A stretch of DNA of 32,475 nucleotides. Source: Alphaproteobacteria bacterium (GTDB lineage Bacteria; Pseudomonadota; Alphaproteobacteria; Micropepsales; Micropepsaceae). Shown here piece after piece: positions 1 to 9,850 of this stretch. Positions within the stretch are counted from its first letter, which is position 1. Each line of letters begins with the position of its first letter. The notes under the pieces were generated by a model. That model was not told where the DNA came from, did no database searches, and saw nothing but the letters and a program-made list of their open reading frames with translations. Made by a program: the position numbers and the translations under genes. The stretch is from NCBI GenBank assembly GCA_947445215.1, contig CANFDA010000008.1:1-32475 (forward strand), given 5' to 3'.

Positions 1-1366
<1,366 letters not shown>

Positions 1367-1367
<1 letters not shown>

Positions 1368-2104
1368 TGACGGAAGCGGCGATCACCACGGAAGAGGCGG
1401 AAGACGATATGCGCGCCCCGGTCGCGCGTCTTTCGTGTGACCGGGATGACGATGACTCGCGCGCGGATGCGCGCGAGAGGCGCGATATCGTCTCGGGCGA
1501 AGTGCTGCCCGAAAACCGTCTCATCCGTTTTGCTGCCGCGCCCGATGGCATGGTGATACCCGATGTCGCCGCCAAGCTGCCGGGGCGCGGGCTGTGGGTG
1601 GAAGCCTCGGCCAAGTCGATCGCCATCGCGGTGGAGAAGAAACTTTTCGCCAAGGCAGCCAAGGCGAATGTGACCGCCTCTGGCGATCTGCCTGCGCGCA
1701 CCGAAGCGTTGCTGGTCGCCCGCATGACCGGCGATCTGGGCATGGCGCGCCGCTCCGGCGCGCTGGTGCTGGGCTTCGACAATGTGCAGCGCCAGCTGGA
1801 AGGCCCCAAGCCGCCCAAGGCGCTGATCGAGGCCTTTGACGGTTCTAAGGACGGCAAGCGCAAATTGTACGCCGCCGCGCACCGGCTGGAACTGGAATGC
1901 GTGGTGATCGAGACGCTGACCAGCGCGGAATTGGGGTTGGCCCTTGGCCGCGAGAATGTGATACATGCCGCCGTCCAACCGGGCGGTCTGGCGAACCGTT
2001 TGATCTTTGACGCGGCGCGGCTCTCGGGGTTCCGAGCGGCCGCAGTCCGTACCCGGAATGAAAGCCCGCGCGGGTCCGCGCGTGAAAATGAAAGCAAGTT
2101 ATGA
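1367..2104 (+). CDS. YlxR-family (DUF448) RNA-binding protein with L7Ae-like C-terminal half
   Basis: This 245-residue protein lies between nusA and infB, the standard place for YlxR. The YlxR core (about residues 38-90) is recognised by [10 protein letters not shown] and KLPGRGLWV. The following segment (about 105-165, [20 protein letters not shown]) resembles the L7Ae/YlxQ-like module that alphaproteobacterial versions carry, and the C-terminus is Ala/Leu-rich and less recognisable. Two oddities are visible. The usual RRC(I/V) motif reads RRDIVSG, losing the family's cysteine. The N-terminal extension (about residues 16-37) is encoded by DNA made of two adjacent inverted repeats (1417-1445 and 1456-1477). 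The gene starts inside the nusA stop codon, and its TGA overlaps the infB ATG (ATGA), so it is tightly coupled on both sides. The function in this group is probably RNA or ribosome related; the exact role is not established. Confidence 0.88.
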
Positions 2105-4629
2105 GCGACACTGACGAGACCAAGCGCCCCAAGACGCTTTCGCTGAAGAAGACGGAGATGTCGACCGTCAAGCAGAGCTTCAGCCATGGCCGCACCAAGG
2201 CGGTTGTGGTCGAGAAAAAGCGTTCGGCCGCTCCCCCCGCCGCCGCTGCGCCCAAGCCCGCCGCCGCGCCGAAGGTGGAAGCCAAGGCCGCGCCCGCGCC
2301 CGAAGTGAAGGCGCCGGAGCCGAAGGCCGCCGCGCCCGCGCGCGGTGTCGTTCTGCGCCAGCTCTCGGATGAAGAGAAGGCCCGCCGCGCCGTCGCCCTG
2401 GCCGAAGCCAAGGTTTCGGACACCGAGGCCCGCAAGAATGCCGAGGTCGACGCCAAGCGCCGCGCCGAAGACGAAGAGAAGCTGAAGATCGAGCGGGCCG
2501 CCGCCGAAAAGCGCAAGGTCGAGGAAGACGCCCGCAAGGCCGCCGACGACATCGCCAAGAAGCGCGCCGAGGAAGTCGCGCGCCGCACCGAAACGCCACT
2601 CTCGACGGTGCCCGGCGAAGCGCCGCGCCGCCGCCTGATGAACGAAGAAGAAGAAGGCGACAGCGGCAAGCGCGGCGCCCCCGGCAAGCCGGGCGCGCCC
2701 AAGACGCCCGCCCCAATCAAGAAGGTCGTGGGCGAAGGCGAGCGCCGCCGCGGCAAGCTCACCGTCACCCGCGCCCTGGCGGGCGATGACGAGCGCGTGC
2801 GCTCGGTCGCCGCTTACAAGCGCCACCTGCAGCGCGTCAACAAGGGTCATCAGGTTCAGGCCGGTCCGGCCGGTCCGCGCGACATCGTCGTGCCCGAAAC
2901 CATCACAGTGGCCGAACTGGCCAACCGCATGGCGCGCCGCGCCGTCGACGTCATCAAGGTGCTGATGAAGAACGGCATGATGGCGACGCCCAGCGACGTC
3001 ATCGACGCCGACACCGCCGAACTGGTCGCCACCGAATATGGCCACATCGTCAAGCGCGTCGCCGAAAGCGACGTGCTGGAAGGTCTGACCGGCGAGGCCG
3101 ATCCCGATAGCGAGCTGACCCCCCGCGCGCCCGTGGTCACGATCATGGGCCATGTCGACCATGGCAAGACGTCTCTTCTGGACGCCCTGCGCCAGACCGA
3201 TGTCGTGTCGGGCGAAGCCGGCGGCATCACCCAGCATATCGGTGCATATCAGGTCATTCTGCCTTCGGGCCAGAAGGTTACATTCCTCGACACGCCCGGC
3301 CACGCCGCCTTCACGGCGATGCGTTCGCGTGGCGCCAAGGTCACCGACATCGTCATCCTGGTGGTGGCGGCCGATGACGGCGTCATGCCCCAGACGGTGG
3401 AAGCTATCGCCCATGCCAAGGCGGCGGGCGTGCCGATCATCGTGGCGGTCAACAAGATCGACAAGGGCGACGCCAACCCGACGCGCGTCAAGACCGAACT
3501 GCTGCAGCACGAAATCCAGGTCGAAGATCTGGGCGGCGACATCCAAGCGGTGGAAGTCTCCGCCACCAAGAAGCTGGGTCTCGACAAGCTGCTAGAAGCC
3601 ATCCTGTTGCAGGCGGAAATTCTCGACCTCAAGGCCAATGCCGGCCGCGCCGCCGAAGGCGCGGTGATCGAAGCCAAGCTCGACAAGGGCCGCGGTCCCG
3701 TCGCCACTGTTCTGGTGCAGCGCGGTACCATCCGTGTCGGCGACATCGTCGTGGCCGGCGCCGAATGGGGCCGGGTGCGCCTGCTTGCCAATGAGCGTGG
3801 CGAATCCGTGAAGTGGGCGGGTCCGTCCACGCCCATCGAAGTGATTGGCCTTTCGGCCGCGCCCGATGCGGGCGACGAAATGGTGGTGGTGGAAAACGAA
3901 GCCCGCGCCCGTGAAGTGACGGAATACCGCTCGCGCAAGCGCCGTGAGTCGCGCCAGGCCTCCAATTCGCGCCAGACCCTGGACCAGCTGCTCAAGACCC
4001 GCGAAGTCGGCGAACGCAAGCTGCTGCCCATCGTGCTCAAGGCCGACGTGCAGGGTTCGGCGGAAGCCATCCAGGGCGCGCTGGCCAAGCTGGAGACCGA
4101 CGAAGTCGGCGTGCAGGTGCTGCAGGCCGGTGTCGGCGGCATCACCGAAAGCGACGTCATCCTGGCGCATGCCAGCGGCGCCGCCGTGATCGGCTTCAAT
4201 GTCCGCGCCAACAACCAGGCCCGCGACCGCGCCAAGCGTGATGGCCTCGAAATCCGCTATTACAGCATCATCTACAACGTGATCGACGACATCAAAGCCG
4301 TGCTGTCGGGCATGCTGGCGCCGGAAGTGCGCGAGAAGTTCCTGGGCAATGCCGAGATCCTGGAAGTGTTCAACATCACCAAGGTCGGCAAGGTCGCGGG
4401 CTGCAAGGTCACCGAAGGCGTCATGCGCCGCGGTTCCAAGGTCCGCCTGGTGCGCGACAATGTCGTGATCCACGAAGGCGAGCTTTCGACCCTGAAGCGC
4501 TTCAAGGATGAAGTGAAGGAAGTCCAGAATGGCCAGGAATGTGGCATGGGCTTTATCGGCTATCAGGACATGCAGAAGGGCGACGTCATCGAATGTTTCG
4601 ATGTCGAAACCATCAAGCGCGCGCTGTAA
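2101..4629 (+). CDS. infB: Translation initiation factor IF-2
   Basis: IF-2 is the GTPase that brings initiator tRNA to the 30S subunit and promotes 50S joining. The protein has 842 residues, close to the usual length. Residues 1-240 hold a charged Ala/Lys/Glu/Arg-rich linker typical of the family, followed by the IF-2 N-terminal module near 265-320. GTPase motifs are intact: GHVDHGKT (350-357), DTPGH (397-401) and NKID (451-454). Domains II, III and the C-terminal fMet-tRNA-binding domain follow, ending in [10 protein letters not shown]. The start is the ATG of the ATGA overlap with ylxR. There is only a weak purine stretch upstream, which fits coupled translation rather than independent initiation. 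Confidence 0.98.
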   Translation: MSDTDETKRPKTLSLKKTEMSTVKQSFSHGRTKAVVVEKKRSAAPPAAAAPKPAAAPKVEAKAAPAPEVKAPEPKAAAPARGVVLRQLSDEEKARRAVALAEAKVSDTEARKNAEVDAKRRAEDEEKLKIERAAAEKRKVEEDARKAADDIAKKRAEEVARRTETPLSTVPGEAPRRRLMNEEEEGDSGKRGAPGKPGAPKTPAPIKKVVGEGERRRGKLTVTRALAGDDERVRSVAAYKRHLQRVNKGHQVQAGPAGPRDIVVPETITVAELANRMARRAVDVIKVLMKNGMMATPSDVIDADTAELVATEYGHIVKRVAESDVLEGLTGEADPDSELTPRAPVVTIMGHVDHGKTSLLDALRQTDVVSGEAGGITQHIGAYQVILPSGQKVTFLDTPGHAAFTAMRSRGAKVTDIVILVVAADDGVMPQTVEAIAHAKAAGVPIIVAVNKIDKGDANPTRVKTELLQHEIQVEDLGGDIQAVEVSATKKLGLDKLLEAILLQAEILDLKANAGRAAEGAVIEAKLDKGRGPVATVLVQRGTIRVGDIVVAGAEWGRVRLLANERGESVKWAGPSTPIEVIGLSAAPDAGDEMVVVENEARAREVTEYRSRKRRESRQASNSRQTLDQLLKTREVGERKLLPIVLKADVQGSAEAIQGALAKLETDEVGVQVLQAGVGGITESDVILAHASGAAVIGFNVRANNQARDRAKRDGLEIRYYSIIYNVIDDIKAVLSGMLAPEVREKFLGNAEILEVFNITKVGKVAGCKVTEGVMRRGSKVRLVRDNVVIHEGELSTLKRFKDEVKEVQNGQECGMGFIGYQDMQKGDVIECFDVETIKRAL

Positions 4630-4655
4630 CAATTCGCATCAGGTCCCAATCCTGG

Positions 4656-4680
4656 CTTCCCGCCGCTGTGGCGGGGAGAG
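4656..4680 (+). promoter_or_regulatory. Hairpin covering the rbfA Shine-Dalgarno sequence
   Basis: Left arm CTTCCCGCC (4656-4664), loop GCTGT, right arm GGCGGGGAG (4670-4678), nine pairs with one T-G wobble. The only plausible ribosome binding site for rbfA (GGGGAG, 4673-4678) is entirely inside the right arm, so the folded RNA would hide it. There is no T-run, so it does not look like a terminator. Whether it regulates is inference. Confidence 0.55.
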
Positions 4681-4683
4681 CAA

Positions 4684-5160
4684 GTGAGCAAAATGTCCCG
4701 TAACGCTCGCCCTCCCCGTGGCGGTCCCCGCCGTACCGGCCGCAATGACGGCCCTACTGGCCCGTCGCAGCGCCAGTTGCGCGTCGGCGAGGCGTTGCGC
4801 CACGCCATCGCCGACATCCTGTTCCGCAACGAAATCCAGGACCCCGATCTGGCCGGCGTCTCCGTGACCATCACCCAGGTCAAGCCGTCGCCCGACATGC
4901 GCTATGCCACCGTCTATTGCGAACCGCTGGGGGGCGACAATGCCGATGTGATCGTCAAGGCGCTGAACCGCCACAAGGGCTTTCTGCGCGGCGAAATGGG
5001 TCATCGCCTGACGATGAAGTTCACGCCCGAGCTGCGTTTCGTCGAGGACGCGTCCTTTGCCGAAGCCCTGAAGATCGACACCATCCTGCGCTCTGAGCGC
5101 GTCAGCCGCGACATCGCGGCGGAAGATGGCGACGAAGACGATAGCGAAGAAGAAAAGTAA
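4684..5160 (+). CDS. rbfA: Ribosome-binding factor A
   Basis: RbfA is a KH-like 30S maturation factor needed for 16S rRNA 5'-end processing, classically a cold-shock protein. The 158-residue product begins with a basic segment (SRNARPPRGGPRR), continues through the RbfA core (about 28-125, including LRVGEALRHAI and VSVTITQVKPSPD), and ends in a very acidic tail (DGDEDDSEEEK). The GTG at 4684 is taken as start because the SD (GGGGAG, 4673-4678) lies 5 nt upstream; the ATG at 4693 is too far from it. The TAA overlaps the truB ATG by one base. The SD is buried in a hairpin. Confidence 0.95.
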   Translation: MSKMSRNARPPRGGPRRTGRNDGPTGPSQRQLRVGEALRHAIADILFRNEIQDPDLAGVSVTITQVKPSPDMRYATVYCEPLGGDNADVIVKALNRHKGFLRGEMGHRLTMKFTPELRFVEDASFAEALKIDTILRSERVSRDIAAEDGDEDDSEEEK

Positions 5161-6098
5161 TGGGCCGTCGCAAGAAGGGCGATCCGGTCCATGGCTGGGT
5201 GGTGCTGGACAAGCCGCTGGGCATGGGATCGACCCAGGCCGTTGCCAAAATCCGCTACCTCTTAAACGCCCAGAAGGCCGGCCATGCCGGCACCCTCGAC
5301 CCCATGGCCACCGGCATCCTGGCCATCGCGTTGGGCGAGGCAACCAAGACCGTCCCCTACGCCATGGATTCCGACAAAATCTATCGCTTCACCGCCCAGT
5401 GGGGGGAGGGCCGCGACAGCGACGATGCCGAGGGCAAGGTCACCGGCACCTCTGCCGCCCGGCCGACGCGCGAGCAGATCGAAGCCGTGCTGCCCCGCTT
5501 CACCGGAACCCTGACCCAGGTGCCCCCGGCCTATTCCGCCATCAAGGTGAATGGCGAGCGGGCCTATGACCTGGCCCGGGAAGGCGAGGAGGTGGTGCTG
5601 GAACCCCGCGCCGTGGAGGTCACGCAAGCCCGCCTGCTGGCCAGCAATGCCGACAGCGCTGAGTTTGAAATCCTTTGTGGCAAAGGGACTTACGTCCGGT
5701 CCTGGGTCCGCGATATTGCCCTGGCGCTGGGCACATTGGGCCATGTTACGGCTCTGCGCCGGACCAGGCTGGGCGGGTGGGAAGAAAAAGACGCCGTGGC
5801 GCTGGATACCCTGACCCCTTTTATGCATAGTCCCGCCGCTTTTGCGTATTTAAAGCCCCTTTCGACCGCGCTGGACGGCATCCCGGCGCTCGCCGTCAGT
5901 GGCCCGGATACGGTTCGCCTTCGCTCGGGCAACCCCATTCTCATCCGCGCAAATCTCTTTGCCCGGCTGAAGGATATTCCCGGCGACGAACTCCAGGGGC
6001 AGGTCGTCTACCTCCATGAGGATGACGGCTCGCCCGTGGCACTGGCCGAAATCGCCGAAGGAGAACTCCGGCCGTTTCGCGTCTTCAATTTCGCCTGA
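5160..6098 (+). CDS. truB: tRNA pseudouridine(55) synthase TruB
   Basis: TruB converts U55 in the T-loop of tRNAs to pseudouridine. The 312-residue length is typical. The catalytic motif [12 protein letters not shown] carries the aspartate at residue 47, equivalent to the known E. coli Asp48. Other family blocks include [39 protein letters not shown] and [15 protein letters not shown]. The C-terminal PUA-like region extends to the stop. The start ATG overlaps the rbfA stop (TAATG). The position downstream of rbfA and upstream of rpsO matches the classical cluster. Confidence 0.97.
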   Translation: MGRRKKGDPVHGWVVLDKPLGMGSTQAVAKIRYLLNAQKAGHAGTLDPMATGILAIALGEATKTVPYAMDSDKIYRFTAQWGEGRDSDDAEGKVTGTSAARPTREQIEAVLPRFTGTLTQVPPAYSAIKVNGERAYDLAREGEEVVLEPRAVEVTQARLLASNADSAEFEILCGKGTYVRSWVRDIALALGTLGHVTALRRTRLGGWEEKDAVALDTLTPFMHSPAAFAYLKPLSTALDGIPALAVSGPDTVRLRSGNPILIRANLFARLKDIPGDELQGQVVYLHEDDGSPVALAEIAEGELRPFRVFNFA

Positions 6099-6121
6099 AC
6101 CCTGATGTCCGGAAGAGAAAA

Positions 6122-6388
6122 ATGATTACCCCCGAACGCAAGCAGCAAGTTATCGCCGAGCATGGCACCAGCAAGGACGATACCGGCTCGCCGGAAGTCC
6201 AGATCGCCATCCTGTCCGAGCGCATCACCAACCTGACCGAACACTTCAAGACCCACGCCAAGGACAATCATTCCCGCCGCGGCATGATCAAGATGGTTAG
6301 CCTGCGCCGCAACCTGCTGGACTATGTGAAGTCCCGCGATGTGAAGCGCTATGAAGGCATCATCGCTCGCCTGGGTCTGCGCCGCTGA
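6122..6388 (+). CDS. rpsO: 30S ribosomal protein S15
   Basis: S15 is a primary 16S-rRNA-binding protein that nucleates the central domain of the 30S subunit. The 88-residue product is full length and shows the family blocks [26 protein letters not shown] and [11 protein letters not shown], ending IARLGLRR. The start has a clear SD (GGAAGAG, 6111-6117) 4-5 nt upstream. The gene follows truB by 23 nt and is closed by a strong intrinsic terminator. In E. coli S15 represses its own translation; no pseudoknot leader could be judged here. Confidence 0.98.
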   Translation: MITPERKQQVIAEHGTSKDDTGSPEVQIAILSERITNLTEHFKTHAKDNHSRRGMIKMVSLRRNLLDYVKSRDVKRYEGIIARLGLRR

Positions 6389-6409
6389 TCCGCGCGTCCA
6401 ACAGAATTG

Positions 6410-6445
6410 ACACGGTCCTGGGCTAAGCCTGGGGCCGTGTTTTTG
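6410..6445 (+). terminator. Rho-independent terminator after rpsO
   Basis: The outer arms ACACGGTCCT and GGGGCCGTGT pair over 10 bp (two T-G wobbles), and the inner arms GGGC and GCCT pair around a TAA loop, giving a 14-bp stem (6410-6440). It is followed at once by TTTTT. This is a textbook intrinsic terminator. It may be only partly effective, since rpsO and pnp are often co-transcribed in other bacteria. Confidence 0.92.
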
Positions 6446-6446
6446 C

Positions 6447-6493
6447 ATTTGCGCGGGATGAGCCGGCGCAAATGACGGGCCCATAGGGGGCCC
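6447..6493 (+). promoter_or_regulatory. Tandem hairpins in the pnp leader
   Basis: Two further stem-loops follow the rpsO terminator. The first has arms ATTTGCGC (6447-6454) and GCGCAAAT (6466-6473). The second has arms GGGCCC (6477-6482 and 6488-6493) around a 5-nt loop. In E. coli the rpsO-pnp spacer contains an RNase III stem used for PNPase autoregulation, so these are candidates for the same role. That role is inference. Confidence 0.45.
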
Positions 6494-6549
6494 TTACTGC
6501 AAGGCCCGCGCGCAATATGGCGGCGGGCACCGAAGAAAGAAAAAACCGC

Positions 6550-8682
6550 ATGTTCAATATCCATAAAGAAAGCTTCGAATGGGGCGGCCGCACGCTGACC
6601 CTCGAAACCGGCAAGATCGCCCGCCAGGCTGATGGCTCCGTGCTTGCCACCTATGGCGAGACCGTGGTGCTGGCCACCGCCGTGGGCGCGCAGTCCGCCA
6701 AGGAAGGGCAGGACTTCTTCCCGCTCACCGTCAATTACCAGGAACGCTACTACGCCGCCGGCAAGATCCCGGGCGGCTATTTCAAGCGCGAGCGCGCCCC
6801 GACCGAGCGCGAGACGCTGATCTCGCGCCTGATCGACCGCCCCATCCGTCCGCTCTTCGCCGACGGCTTCAAGAATGAAGTGCTGGTGGTTTGCCAGGTG
6901 CTGTCCCACGACCTCGAGAACGATCCCGATGTCGTCGCCATGGTCGCAGCCTCTGCGGCGCTGACCCTGTCAGGCCTGCCCTTCAAGGGCCCGATCGCCG
7001 CCGCGCGCGTCGGCTATATCAACGGCGAATATGTCCTGAACCCCGAGATCGACACCTACAAGGAGTCAAAGCTCGAACTCGTCGTCGCCGGTACCCGCGA
7101 CGCCGTCATGATGGTGGAATCCGAAGCCCAGGAACTCAGCGAAGACGTCATGCTGGGCGCCGTGGTGTTCGGCCATGACCAGATGCAGGTCGCCATCGAC
7201 GCCATCATCCGCCTGGCGGAAAAGGCGGCGAAGGACCCGCGCCCGGTGCCGGAAGACATTCACGCCCCGGTGCGCGAGAAGATCCGCGCCGCCGCCAGCG
7301 CCGAACTGTCCAAGGCCTTCCAGCTTCCGATCAAGTTCGAGCGCCGCGATGCGCTTTCCGCGATCAAGAAGAAGTTCGCCGCCGACTTCGTCGGCACGGA
7401 CGAGGGCAAGGTTCCCGCCAACGTCTATGGCAGCCTGCTGCATGACGTCGAAGCCGATGTGATGCGCAACGCGGTGCTGGACACCAAGAAGCGCGTCGAT
7501 GGCCGCGACCTCACCACCGTCCGCCCCATCCTGGCGGAAGTCGGCATCCTGCCGCGCACCCATGGTTCGGCCCTGTTCACCCGCGGCGAGACGCAGTCGA
7601 TCTGCGTCGTCACCCTGGGTACGGCGGAAGACGAGCAGTTCGTGGACAGCCTGGAAGGCACCGGCAAGCAGACCTTCATGCTGCATTACAACTTCCCTCC
7701 CTACTCGGTGGGCGAGACGGGCCGCATGGGTTCGCCGGGCCGCCGCGAAATCGGCCATGGCAAGCTGGCCTGGCGCGCCATCCATCCGATGCTGCCGACC
7801 AAGGACCAGTTCCCCTACACGATGCGCGCCGTCTCGGAGATCACCGAGTCCAACGGTTCCTCGTCGATGGCCACCGTCTGCGGCACTTCGCTGGCGCTGA
7901 TGGATGCGGGCGTTCCACTGGTCAAGCCGATCGCGGGCATCGCGATGGGCCTGATCCTGGAAGGCGACCGCTATGCGGTTCTGTCGGACATTCTGGGCGA
8001 TGAAGATCACCTGGGCGACATGGACTTCAAGGTTGCCGGCACCGCCGATGGCATCACCTCGCTGCAGATGGACATCAAGATTTCCGGCATCACCAAGGAA
8101 ATCATGAAGGTCGCGCTGGATCAGGCGCAGGATGGCCGTATCCACATCCTGGGCGAAATGAACAAGGCCCTCACCGGCGCCCGCGCCGAGCTGGGCGAAC
8201 ATGCGCCGCGCATCGAGCAGATCAAGATCCCGGTCGACAAGATCCGTGACGTGATCGGCACCGGCGGCAAGGTGATCCGCGAGATCGTCGAGAAGACCGG
8301 CGCGAAGATTAACGTCGAGGATGACGGCACCGTGAAGGTGGCGTCCGCCGACGGCGAGTCGATCAAGGCCGCTCTGAAGTGGATCCGCGGCCTTACCGCC
8401 GAGCCGGAAATCGGCCAGATCTATGACGGCAAGATCGTCAAGGTCATGGACTTCGGCGCTTTCGTGAACTTCTTCGGGCCCAAGGACGGCCTGGTGCATG
8501 TTTCCGAACTGGCGGCGAAGCGCGTCGAGAAGCCCTCCGACATCATCAAGGAAGGCCAGGCCGTGAAGGTGAAGCTGCTGGGCTTCGACGATCGCGGCAA
8601 GGTGCGCCTGTCGATGAAGCAGGTCGACCAGGAGACGGGCGAAGACCTGTCCAAGAAGGCCTCGGCGCCCGCCGAAGGCTGA
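6550..8682 (+). CDS. pnp: Polyribonucleotide nucleotidyltransferase (PNPase)
   Basis: PNPase is a phosphorolytic 3'-5' exoribonuclease and degradosome component. The chosen start at 6550 ([11 protein letters not shown]) gives 710 residues, the family norm, and has a purine-rich GAAGAAAGA upstream; the ATG at 6517 would add 11 non-conserved residues and has no SD. Two RNase PH-like domains flank an all-helical linker. The second contains TRGETQSI, the [14 protein letters not shown] block and [11 protein letters not shown] domain begins near residue 560, with VIGTGGKVI at about 568-576. An S1 domain occupies about 620-690 ([17 protein letters not shown]). The gene is followed by a strong terminator and lies between two sets of repeats. 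Confidence 0.98.
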   Translation: MFNIHKESFEWGGRTLTLETGKIARQADGSVLATYGETVVLATAVGAQSAKEGQDFFPLTVNYQERYYAAGKIPGGYFKRERAPTERETLISRLIDRPIRPLFADGFKNEVLVVCQVLSHDLENDPDVVAMVAASAALTLSGLPFKGPIAAARVGYINGEYVLNPEIDTYKESKLELVVAGTRDAVMMVESEAQELSEDVMLGAVVFGHDQMQVAIDAIIRLAEKAAKDPRPVPEDIHAPVREKIRAAASAELSKAFQLPIKFERRDALSAIKKKFAADFVGTDEGKVPANVYGSLLHDVEADVMRNAVLDTKKRVDGRDLTTVRPILAEVGILPRTHGSALFTRGETQSICVVTLGTAEDEQFVDSLEGTGKQTFMLHYNFPPYSVGETGRMGSPGRREIGHGKLAWRAIHPMLPTKDQFPYTMRAVSEITESNGSSSMATVCGTSLALMDAGVPLVKPIAGIAMGLILEGDRYAVLSDILGDEDHLGDMDFKVAGTADGITSLQMDIKISGITKEIMKVALDQAQDGRIHILGEMNKALTGARAELGEHAPRIEQIKIPVDKIRDVIGTGGKVIREIVEKTGAKINVEDDGTVKVASADGESIKAALKWIRGLTAEPEIGQIYDGKIVKVMDFGAFVNFFGPKDGLVHVSELAAKRVEKPSDIIKEGQAVKVKLLGFDDRGKVRLSMKQVDQETGEDLSKKASAPAEG

Positions 8683-8690
8683 TCTGCGTA

Positions 8691-8739
8691 GGAGCGCGGC
8701 CAGGAAAAGTGGACTTCCGGTTTTCCGTCCGGCCGCGCA
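8691..8739 (+). repeat. Stem-loop intergenic repeat, copy A
   Basis: The 49-bp unit starts GGAGCGCGGCCAGGAAAAGT and ends TTTTCCGTCCGGCCGCGC. Its outer arms GCGCGGCC/GGCCGCGC and inner arms GGAAAA/TTTTCC can fold into a hairpin. It differs from copy B at four positions. The GGAAAAGTG...TTTTCC core resembles stem-loop repeats common in alphaproteobacterial intergenic DNA. Confidence 0.85.
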
Positions 8740-8765
8740 ACTAGCCAATAACAATTGTGAAACAA

Positions 8766-8804
8766 CGCCCGCGAGCTTTAGGCTTCGCGGGCGTTTTTCT
8801 TTTG
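8766..8804 (+). terminator. Rho-independent terminator after pnp
   Basis: Perfect 9-bp arms CGCCCGCGA (8766-8774) and TCGCGGGCG (8785-8793) enclose a 10-nt loop, followed directly by TTTTTCTTTT. It ends the pnp transcript and sits between repeat copies A and B. Confidence 0.93.
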
Positions 8805-8807
8805 GGC

Positions 8808-8856
8808 GGAGCGCGGCCAGGAAAAGTGTACTTGCGGTTTTCCGTTCGGCCGCGCG
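8808..8856 (+). repeat. Stem-loop intergenic repeat, copy B
   Basis: Direct repeat of copy A with about 45 of 49 bases identical, keeping both the GCGCGGCC/GGCCGCGC and GGAAAA/TTTTCC arms. It ends a few bases before the ribosome binding site of the broken cupin gene. Confidence 0.85.
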
Positions 8857-8874
8857 ACCAAGAAGGAGTCCCAA

Positions 8875-9324
8875 TTGCGGAAGATCGATCTTGCCACGGC
8901 GCAGGTGCTCACCGGCAGCCGCTATCCCGCCCCGTATGATACGCCCTGCCGGATGCGGCATCGGTTGAAGCTGGGCGATACCGGCGGCCTCAGCCAGTTC
9001 GGCGTCAACCCGCTCACCCTCAAGCTCGGCGTCTGGTCCAGCCAGCGCCACTGGCACCGGCTGGAGGATGAGTTCGTCTATATCCTGTCCGGCGAAGTGG
9101 TGCTGGTGACGGACGCGGGCGAGGAGGTGTCGCGGGCGGGCGACTGCGCCGCCTTCCCCGCCGGTTAGCAGAACGGGCACCACCTGATCAATCGTTCTGA
9201 TGCCGATGTGACGCTGCTGGGAGTCGGCACCCGCACGGGCAAGGATTCCGGCGCCTATTCCGACATCGATCTCACCTTCGATGCCGTGCTGGGCTACCGG
9301 CACAAGGACGGCACGCCTTATTGA
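8875..9324 (+). pseudogene. Cupin-domain protein interrupted by one in-frame TAG
   Basis: A TTG start at 8875 with a good SD (AAGGAG, 8863-8868) opens a 149-codon frame ending at the TGA at 9322-9324. It is broken only by TAG at 9166-9168 (codon 98). Before the stop the protein shows the cupin metal motif HWHRLEDEF (His59, His61, Glu64/66). After it the frame resumes with NGHHLINRSDA and ends KDGTPY, so the last metal-binding histidine lies beyond the stop. The truncated 97-residue product should therefore lack a complete metal site. No frameshift is present, so a single substitution (for example GAG, AAG or CAG to TAG) or a base-calling error explains it. No substrate can be inferred. The gene lies exactly between inverted copies of a stem-loop repeat. 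Confidence 0.82.
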
Positions 9325-9326
9325 AT

Positions 9327-9393
9327 GGTCGCGCTGCCGGACGGAAAACCACCCTCTTCAATTTGAAGGGGGCCACTTTTCCTGGCCGCGCTC
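9327..9393 (-). repeat. Stem-loop intergenic repeat, copy C (inverted, with variant centre)
   Basis: Read on the minus strand it begins GAGCGCGGCCAGGAAAAGTG, as in copies A and B, and ends GGTTTTCCGTCCGGC followed by AGCGCGACC. The centre differs: an extra segment containing CTTCAA/TTGAAG arms replaces the short middle of A and B. It begins 2 bp after the cupin stop codon. Confidence 0.8.
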
Positions 9394-9411
9394 TTGATTA
9401 ATGCAGGATTG

Positions 9412-9427
9412 GCCAAACTTGTTTGGC
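9412..9427. promoter_or_regulatory. 16-bp palindrome, possible operator
   Basis: The arms GCCAAAC and GTTTGGC are perfect inverted repeats around TT, 26 bp upstream of the ATG of the small membrane protein gene. A weak promoter reading (TTGTTT at 9419, 16 bp, CTAGGT at 9441) would overlap it. No regulator is encoded nearby, so operator function is a guess. Confidence 0.35.
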
Positions 9428-9453
9428 GTAACGCGCCACGCTAGGTTCGCGTG

Positions 9454-9753
9454 ATGGCCGTTTCCTTGCGACTTCTCAGTCTCATTCTGATCGTTATCGC
9501 GCTGATGCTGCTCGGCGCGGACGCGGTGACGTCGCTGGAAAAGGGCGGCGAGATCACCGTGCGCAGCCTCGACACTGTCTGGGGCATCCTGAACCAGGGC
9601 GTGCTGGACGCCTTCAAGCGCTGGATTCAGAACAACGCCGCCTTCGCTGCATCTTTCGTCTATTCGCTTCTGGGGCTGCCAGGCTGGAGCGTAGCGGGCG
9701 TGATCGGCGTTATTCTCGCCTTTGTCTTTGGCCGCAAGCTGGGTCCTGAATAG
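9454..9753 (+). CDS. Small two-helix membrane protein of unknown function
   Basis: The 99-residue product (ATG at 9454; a GTG at 9451 is also possible) has an N-terminal hydrophobic helix (LRLLSLILIVIALMLLGAD) and a second near the C-terminus (about 70-92, GVIGVILAFVFG), ending in a short basic/acidic tail. The middle (about 28-65) is amphipathic, with VRSLDTVWGILNQ. The first helix could be a signal anchor; no AxA-type cleavage site is obvious. I do not recognise a catalytic motif. It has no clear SD. It stands alone between repeat copy C and the convergent adenosyltransferase gene. Confidence 0.75.
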   Translation: MAVSLRLLSLILIVIALMLLGADAVTSLEKGGEITVRSLDTVWGILNQGVLDAFKRWIQNNAAFAASFVYSLLGLPGWSVAGVIGVILAFVFGRKLGPE

Positions 9754-9850
9754 GCCCGCTCTTTTGCGTCCTGAGTGCGTCGCTCGTCGCTCATGGGCTC
9801 ATTTGCCCACATCGCTCCTCGATCCTGCTCAGGCCACAAAATTTACGGGC

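Noticed and set aside
7066-9303. Long minus-strand open frame across pnp and the cupin gene
   Set aside because: It runs through the terminator and repeats A and B, has no recognisable domain and mirrors the pnp codon pattern.
9754-9850. Possible small RNA or terminator in the gap, with TGGGC/GCCCA arms (9794-9809)
   Set aside because: The stem is only 5 bp, there is no T-run, and no promoter-like sequence is clear; nothing supportable was found.
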